A program made the position numbers and the translations under genes. A DNA stretch of 22,342 nucleotides from a virus: the IMG/VR virus record IMGVR_UViG_3300030098_007065, positions 63,203 through 85,544 of that record; one strand, given 5' to 3'. The notes beneath the pieces are model-generated. The model was not told the origin of the DNA, made no database searches, and saw only the letters and a program-made list of their open reading frames with translations. Shown piece by piece: positions 19,060 to 22,342 of the stretch. The stretch's first letter is position 1; each line of letters begins with the position of its first letter.

Positions 19060-19492
19060 AGAAATAGTAGGTTTTACTGCAGGCAATTTTGATTTATTAC
19101 ACCCTGGGTATATTAGATGCTTTAGGGAAGCTAAAAGACATTGTGATAGATTTATTGTTTTTTTGCAGAAAGATCCTTCTCTTCATAGAAAGAGTAAATA
19201 TAAACCTGTTATATCTTTATACAATAGATATGAAGCGTTAATGGCTATTAGATATATTGATGATGTATATACGTATCAAACAGAAGAAGAGCTTTATAGC
19301 TTGATTAAGTTTTGGAAACCGGATATTCGTATCTTAGGAGAAGATTATATTGAAAAAGAATCATTTACTGGTGATGATTTACCTCCTAAAGTAATATATA
19401 CGACACGTTCTCATGGGTGGTCTACTACGCGACTAAAAGATCTTATTACAAAGCAGACAATAAAGCAGAATCCTGACGTTTTAAAGAAATGA
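19052..19492 (+). CDS. Cytidylyltransferase-like nucleotidyltransferase (TagD/HldE-C type)
   Basis: 146 aa, a single domain of the HxGH superfamily. FTAGNFDLLHPGYI (8-21) is the nucleotide-binding start, but the second His of HxGH is Tyr (H17-P-G-Y20). NRYEALMAIRYIDDV (58-72) fits the TagD helix with R59. ILGEDY (94-99) matches the usual GDDW/GDDY. HGWSTTRLKDLI (121-132) is the C-terminal ISTTxI signature. Relatives activate glycerol-3-phosphate or a sugar phosphate with CTP or ATP. Placed between two deoxysugar genes, it probably activates a sugar or polyol for the same glycan. It overlaps both neighbours (8 nt before, ATGA after), so the operon is translationally coupled. Confidence 0.85.
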   Translation: MNKEIVGFTAGNFDLLHPGYIRCFREAKRHCDRFIVFLQKDPSLHRKSKYKPVISLYNRYEALMAIRYIDDVYTYQTEEELYSLIKFWKPDIRILGEDYIEKESFTGDDLPPKVIYTTRSHGWSTTRLKDLITKQTIKQNPDVLKK

Positions 19493-20457
19493 ATACATAT
19501 GTTGTAACTGGAGGTTGTGGTTTTATTGGATCATATGTAATCAAAGAGCTTCTCAAAAAAGAAGATATTTTTATATACAATATCGATAAGATGGGTATCG
19601 GCTCATCTAAAGAAAATATTGTAGAAGATGATCGCGTCGAAAATCATTTTATGGATATTGCTAATGATGATGCTTGGAGGCTACATATGTCGCATCCTTT
19701 AGATTTTATATCTGAAGATATCAATTATGTTATTCATTTAGCTGCTGAGTCGCATGTTGATCGTTCTATTGATAACCCTTTATCGTTTGTTGATTCAAAT
19801 TTAAAAGGTACAGCTAATATATTAGAGTTAGTAAGAAAACATAGATCTAGAATGGTTCATGTATCAACTGATGAAGTGTATGGTCATTTAGGAAAGGACG
19901 ACCCTCCATTTACAGAAGAGAGTTCTCTTGCTCCAAGATCACCATACTCAGCAACTAAGGCCGGTTCAGATTTATTAGTACAGTCTTATATTGAAACGTT
20001 TAATATTAATGCTTCAATTACTAGATGTTGTAATAATTACGGACCGCGGCAAGATGATGAAAAATTAATTCCTACAGTAATTAGATCTATTATTAAAGGA
20101 AATAAAATACCAGTTTACGGTACAGGAGAAAATATACGTGAATGGATTAACGCTGAAGATCATGCTAAATCTATTCTAGAAGTTTTACATACTGATAGCT
20201 GTCAAGTACATAACTTACCAGGCAATTTAGTATGCAATAATTTAGAGCTAATTAATAAAATTATTAAAGAAGTAGAGCATCAATTTCCAAACTATAAAAG
20301 AAAGAAAGATGAATATATTGAATTTGTACCTGATAGAAAAGGACACGACTTCAAATATCAGCTAGCTACTAAACATAAATTGGATGCTATAAAAAAGCAA
20401 AAGAAATTTAGTTTATCATCAACTGTAAAATATTACGTTGAAAAATATCGATCTTAG
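19489..20457 (+). CDS. NDP-glucose 4,6-dehydratase (RmlB-like)
   Basis: 322 aa. It removes water from dTDP- or UDP-glucose to give the 4-keto-6-deoxy sugar, the entry step to rhamnose and other deoxysugars. Motifs in order: TGGCGFIGS (7-15), HLAAESHVDRSID (83-95), STDEVYGHL (126-134) with catalytic D128-E129, SPYSATKAGSD with Y153 and K157, NNYGPRQ...KLIPT, GENIREWI and DRKGHDFKY. These are all features of the RmlB family. The natural base (dTDP or UDP) cannot be told from the sequence. It is the last gene of the guaC operon; the start overlaps the preceding stop as ATGA. Only 6 nt separate its stop from that of the convergent next gene. Confidence 0.93.
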   Translation: MNTYVVTGGCGFIGSYVIKELLKKEDIFIYNIDKMGIGSSKENIVEDDRVENHFMDIANDDAWRLHMSHPLDFISEDINYVIHLAAESHVDRSIDNPLSFVDSNLKGTANILELVRKHRSRMVHVSTDEVYGHLGKDDPPFTEESSLAPRSPYSATKAGSDLLVQSYIETFNINASITRCCNNYGPRQDDEKLIPTVIRSIIKGNKIPVYGTGENIREWINAEDHAKSILEVLHTDSCQVHNLPGNLVCNNLELINKIIKEVEHQFPNYKRKKDEYIEFVPDRKGHDFKYQLATKHKLDAIKKQKKFSLSSTVKYYVEKYRS

Positions 20458-20463
20458 AGATTA

Positions 20464-20940
20464 TTAATCAACATTAAAAAATTTTAAAAGCATCTCCTCT
20501 TCAGTCATTTCTGTTTCTACTATAGTTTCATTTTCTGTTTCTTCTGTATCGCTATAATATTTGTAGATATCCTCTTCTTCCATACTATAGTCGAAGTTAG
20601 TTGACGTTGTTACGGTAGTATCAAACTTTGTTTTAATATCACCGATAATGGTATGCTTGAGTTGCTTTACAGGGTTATCTTTTTCCGCTCTCTTTAGAAA
20701 ATCTGTTACATCGTCTTTTGTAAACTTTCCTTTTAGAGCTTTAAAAGGGTCTGAATATGAACTCCAGATGTGATGAACAAGATACTTTTGCGTAATCATT
20801 GCGCAGTCTCTAATAACATAATAGGCTGATTTATTCTGGATCTCAACACCAATATCCGGCTTCTTATGAGCACGTTGCGCGGGACCCAAAAGCTTAGCTT
20901 GTTTTTCTGAGCTATTTTCTAATATAATCTGTTCGAACAC
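20464..20940 (-). CDS. Hypothetical late protein with acidic C-terminus
   Basis: 158 aa, GTG start at 20940 supported by ATAAATA 5 nt upstream. Residues 1-105 are mixed and basic, with SAYYVIRDCAMITQKYLVHHIW as the most folded-looking part. Residues 115-155 are rich in Glu, Thr and Asp (EETENETIVETEMTEEEM), like a flexible acidic tail. No known family is seen. A late element and convergent position separate its control from the upstream sugar operon. Confidence 0.7.
   Translation of the reverse strand: MFEQIILENSSEKQAKLLGPAQRAHKKPDIGVEIQNKSAYYVIRDCAMITQKYLVHHIWSSYSDPFKALKGKFTKDDVTDFLKRAEKDNPVKQLKHTIIGDIKTKFDTTVTTSTNFDYSMEEEDIYKYYSDTEETENETIVETEMTEEEMLLKFFNVD
20899..20928 (+). promoter_or_regulatory. 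Possible sigma70-like promoter for the 20959-21629 genes
   Basis: TTGTTT (20899-20904), 18 bp, TATAAT (20923-20928), inside the start of the opposing gene. It is weak and lacks the TAGATAG tail of the two better promoters. It is offered because the downstream gene has no late element. Confidence 0.25.
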
Positions 20941-20945
20941 ATAAT

Positions 20946-20951
20946 TATTTA
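20946..20951 (-). promoter_or_regulatory. Late-type promoter element TAAATA
   Basis: Minus-strand ATAAATA ends 5 nt before the GTG at 20940, in the 18-nt gap between divergent genes. Confidence 0.62.
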
Positions 20952-20958
20952 TGTTGCC

Positions 20959-21180
20959 ATGGCTAAGGAACTAGCATATAATAAGAAGGAAATGCCTAAA
21001 CGTAGACCTCCCATAAAGCCATTCGAATATGGTAAGTATCTGATTGAGTATCGTGAAGAGAAAGCAGGTCTACTTAGATTCTATAAGGAACGCATAGATA
21101 ATTACAAAGATGCTGAAAAAATCCGGGAAAAATTATTACGGGAAGGCTATCATGAACCAGTTATTAAAAAAATAGGATGA
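20959..21180 (+). CDS. Small basic hypothetical protein
   Basis: 73 aa, Lys/Arg/Glu-rich, with RRPPIKPFEYGKYLIEYREEK early and a helical second half (DAEKIREKLLREGY). The end of the sequence looks like a short beta-alpha modifier domain. The ATG is the first in frame, and the stop overlaps the next start as ATGA, so the two genes form a pair. No family is recognised. Confidence 0.65.
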   Translation: MAKELAYNKKEMPKRRPPIKPFEYGKYLIEYREEKAGLLRFYKERIDNYKDAEKIREKLLREGYHEPVIKKIG

Positions 21181-21629
21181 TTAAGTTTTTACCTTCAACA
21201 GGGATAATTAACGATACTAAAATTGATTTTGATTTACTTGGAACGATCTGTTCTAATATATTTGAAAAGGGGTTCGAGAGAAGAATCAATATTGAAGTAG
21301 TAATATGGAAGAGTAAAGTAAAAGAGCAATCAACTATGGAGCGTACTTCTAGAAGTATGCGATACTATAAGATGAACTTAGATACTTCTGGTAATAGACG
21401 ATATATATTTGGTACTATTCTCCATGAATTAAGGCATGCTTTTCAAGAATACGTATTTAACTTTACTCATATAGCGAGATTTGCTACTTATAATGCTTAC
21501 TATAACTCTCAAGAAGAAAGAGACGCTAGAAAACAAGAGAAGTTGACTACTGAATTAATAAAAATTTATGATTCATTTAAGAAAGCTGAAGAAAAATTTG
21601 AAAGATTTAATCTAAAGGAACTAGGTTAA
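21177..21629 (+). CDS. Small zinc-metallopeptidase-like protein (HELRH motif)
   Basis: 150 aa. ILHELRHAFQEY (81-92) contains H83-E84-x-x-H87, the zinc-binding and catalytic motif of gluzincin-type peptidases. About 26 residues later, YNSQEERDARKQEKL (109-123) supplies a candidate third ligand (E113 or E114) followed by Ala, as in ImmA/IrrE-like and related small families. The N-terminal 75 residues form the expected mixed strands with RRINIEVVIWKS. There is no signal peptide, so it would act inside the host cell, for example on a repressor or toxin; the target is unknown. It may also be an inactive relative. It is translationally coupled to the 73-aa gene. Confidence 0.7.
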   Translation: MIKFLPSTGIINDTKIDFDLLGTICSNIFEKGFERRINIEVVIWKSKVKEQSTMERTSRSMRYYKMNLDTSGNRRYIFGTILHELRHAFQEYVFNFTHIARFATYNAYYNSQEERDARKQEKLTTELIKIYDSFKKAEEKFERFNLKELG

Positions 21630-21669
21630 AATAAAAGGGTAGAACGAAACAAACTAAAAAATAAAAAAA

Positions 21670-22342
21670 ATGGGATTCTTAACTGAAATCGAAACGCTAG
21701 AAGAAGTACCTCGCTTTGAGGTAAATAAAGTGCCGCTTAAAAATGATCGCGGCGAACATAACGGAGTATTCGCTCTTGAACGCTCTGATAATGGCGCACA
21801 CCTTGGTAGTTGCGGAAGAAAATATCGTCCAATTCAAATGGAAGAGATGTTTGATATTCTTGATACGGCTAGTGATAAGGTAGGCGGTATTGAGCATAAA
21901 GGATTTACCTTTGCCGGTGACGGTAAACGAGTCGTTGTTCAGTCTAAGCTCGGTGAGCCGATTGACGTTGAAGGTGATAAAGTAGATGGTTACTTCTATA
22001 CTATTATCGATAATACTGGAATGAGCTCTAATAAATGTGCTCCTTCTACTACGAGGATTGCTTGCGATAATGCTCTTCACTTGATTGAGAAGCGTCGTGG
22101 AGATAATCTCCGTCACTCAGCCACCTTCGATGCAAACGTTGAGCGTATGGTTCATAGGATTGCTAAAAATATTGAAGACTTCAAAGGCTTTAACTCTACT
22201 GTTGAGTTCTTGAAGAGCAATAAGTTTTCACGTGACCAGATGGTTAAGCTTACTCAAAAGCTTATTCCGGTTGAGAAGGACGAGTCTACTCGCAGGGTTA
22301 ATCAGCGCGAGGGTATCGTAGAACTCTACGCGAACGGTCGAG
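21670..22342 (+). CDS. DUF932 (phage/plasmid-like, TIGR03299-type) protein, 3' end cut by window
   Basis: An uninterrupted frame runs from the ATG at 21670 to the window edge, giving 224 residues (MGFLTEIETLEEVPRF...). The pattern LGSCGRKYRPIQMEEMFDILD, then VVVQSKLGEPIDV and, after the Asp/Gly strand, STTRIACDNAL matches the DUF932 family (usual phrase tRVVCxNTL). The family is common in phages and plasmids, and its biochemical role is not established. The gene is clearly richer in GC and in codons such as cgc, ggc and gag than its AT-rich neighbours. The upstream 40 nt are A-rich with no clear late element. A GGG at 21637-21639 is too far from the ATG to be a good ribosome-binding site. Confidence 0.87.
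   Translation, partial: MGFLTEIETLEEVPRFEVNKVPLKNDRGEHNGVFALERSDNGAHLGSCGRKYRPIQMEEMFDILDTASDKVGGIEHKGFTFAGDGKRVVVQSKLGEPIDVEGDKVDGYFYTIIDNTGMSSNKCAPSTTRIACDNALHLIEKRRGDNLRHSATFDANVERMVHRIAKNIEDFKGFNSTVEFLKSNKFSRDQMVKLTQKLIPVEKDESTRRVNQREGIVELYANGR

Noticed and set aside
21630-21669. A-rich 40-nt gap before the DUF932 gene as a late promoter
   Set aside because: It contains AAATAAAA but no TAAATA at the 5-6 nt distance seen elsewhere. I could not assign a promoter class.
21697-22116. 139-aa open frame on the minus strand
   Set aside because: It is antisense to the DUF932 frame, which has a recognisable family pattern and stays open to the window edge.

Overview
This window is a densely packed, AT-rich stretch of a tailed-phage genome with T4-type myovirus structural genes. 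The evidence is a gp17-type large terminase, a contractile tail sheath, gp19-type tube proteins, a gp14-like neck protein and repeated T4-type late-promoter hexamers (TAAATA). The composition and the cargo of metabolic genes suggest a marine or freshwater myovirus of a Gram-negative host. The host itself cannot be read from the sequence. There are no tRNAs, CRISPR arrays or insertion sequences, and every intergenic gap is very short.

Layout. Positions 1-8605 are a minus-strand morphogenesis block. Read in the direction of transcription it runs: large terminase, tube-like protein, large tail sheath (957 aa), tail tube, another tube-like protein, two tandem paralogues resembling baseplate-hub assembly proteins, and the N-terminus of a further structural protein that leaves the window. 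Positions 8638-11605 are on the plus strand: an acidic EF-hand/repeat protein, a strong hairpin terminator, a nucleotidyltransferase-fold protein and a gp14-like neck protein. Positions 11602-15510 are again on the minus strand: a two-gene membrane-protein cassette that looks like lysis genes, a giant cysteine-rich beta-roll fibre (801 aa, about 42 repeats) and a GT9-type glycosyltransferase directly after the fibre.

Positions 15599-20457 hold accessory metabolism. There is a RecB-type PD-(D/E)XK nuclease and a Mn-type superoxide dismutase on the opposite strand, whose gene end overlaps the nuclease gene by 63 bp. They are followed by a small unknown gene and a tight operon: GMP reductase (guaC), a UER1/RmlD-type 3,5-epimerase/4-reductase, a TagD-like cytidylyltransferase and an NDP-glucose 4,6-dehydratase. 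Positions 20464-22342 hold two small unknown genes, a HELRH-motif mini-metallopeptidase and a DUF932 protein cut by the window end.

The most striking signal is regulatory. Fourteen genes carry an exact TAAATA hexamer ending 5 nt (ten cases) or 6 nt (four cases) before the start codon, and two more carry one-mismatch versions. No Shine-Dalgarno sequence is evident at these genes. If the hexamer works as the T4 late -10 element does, transcription would begin on or next to the start codon, so late mRNAs would be leaderless. Two other genes (nuclease, guaC) instead have TTGAWW-N15-TATAAT followed by TAGATAG, again almost touching the start codon. They probably belong to an earlier class. This predicts that SOD, fibre, lysis and tail genes are late, and that the purine and deoxysugar operon is early or middle.
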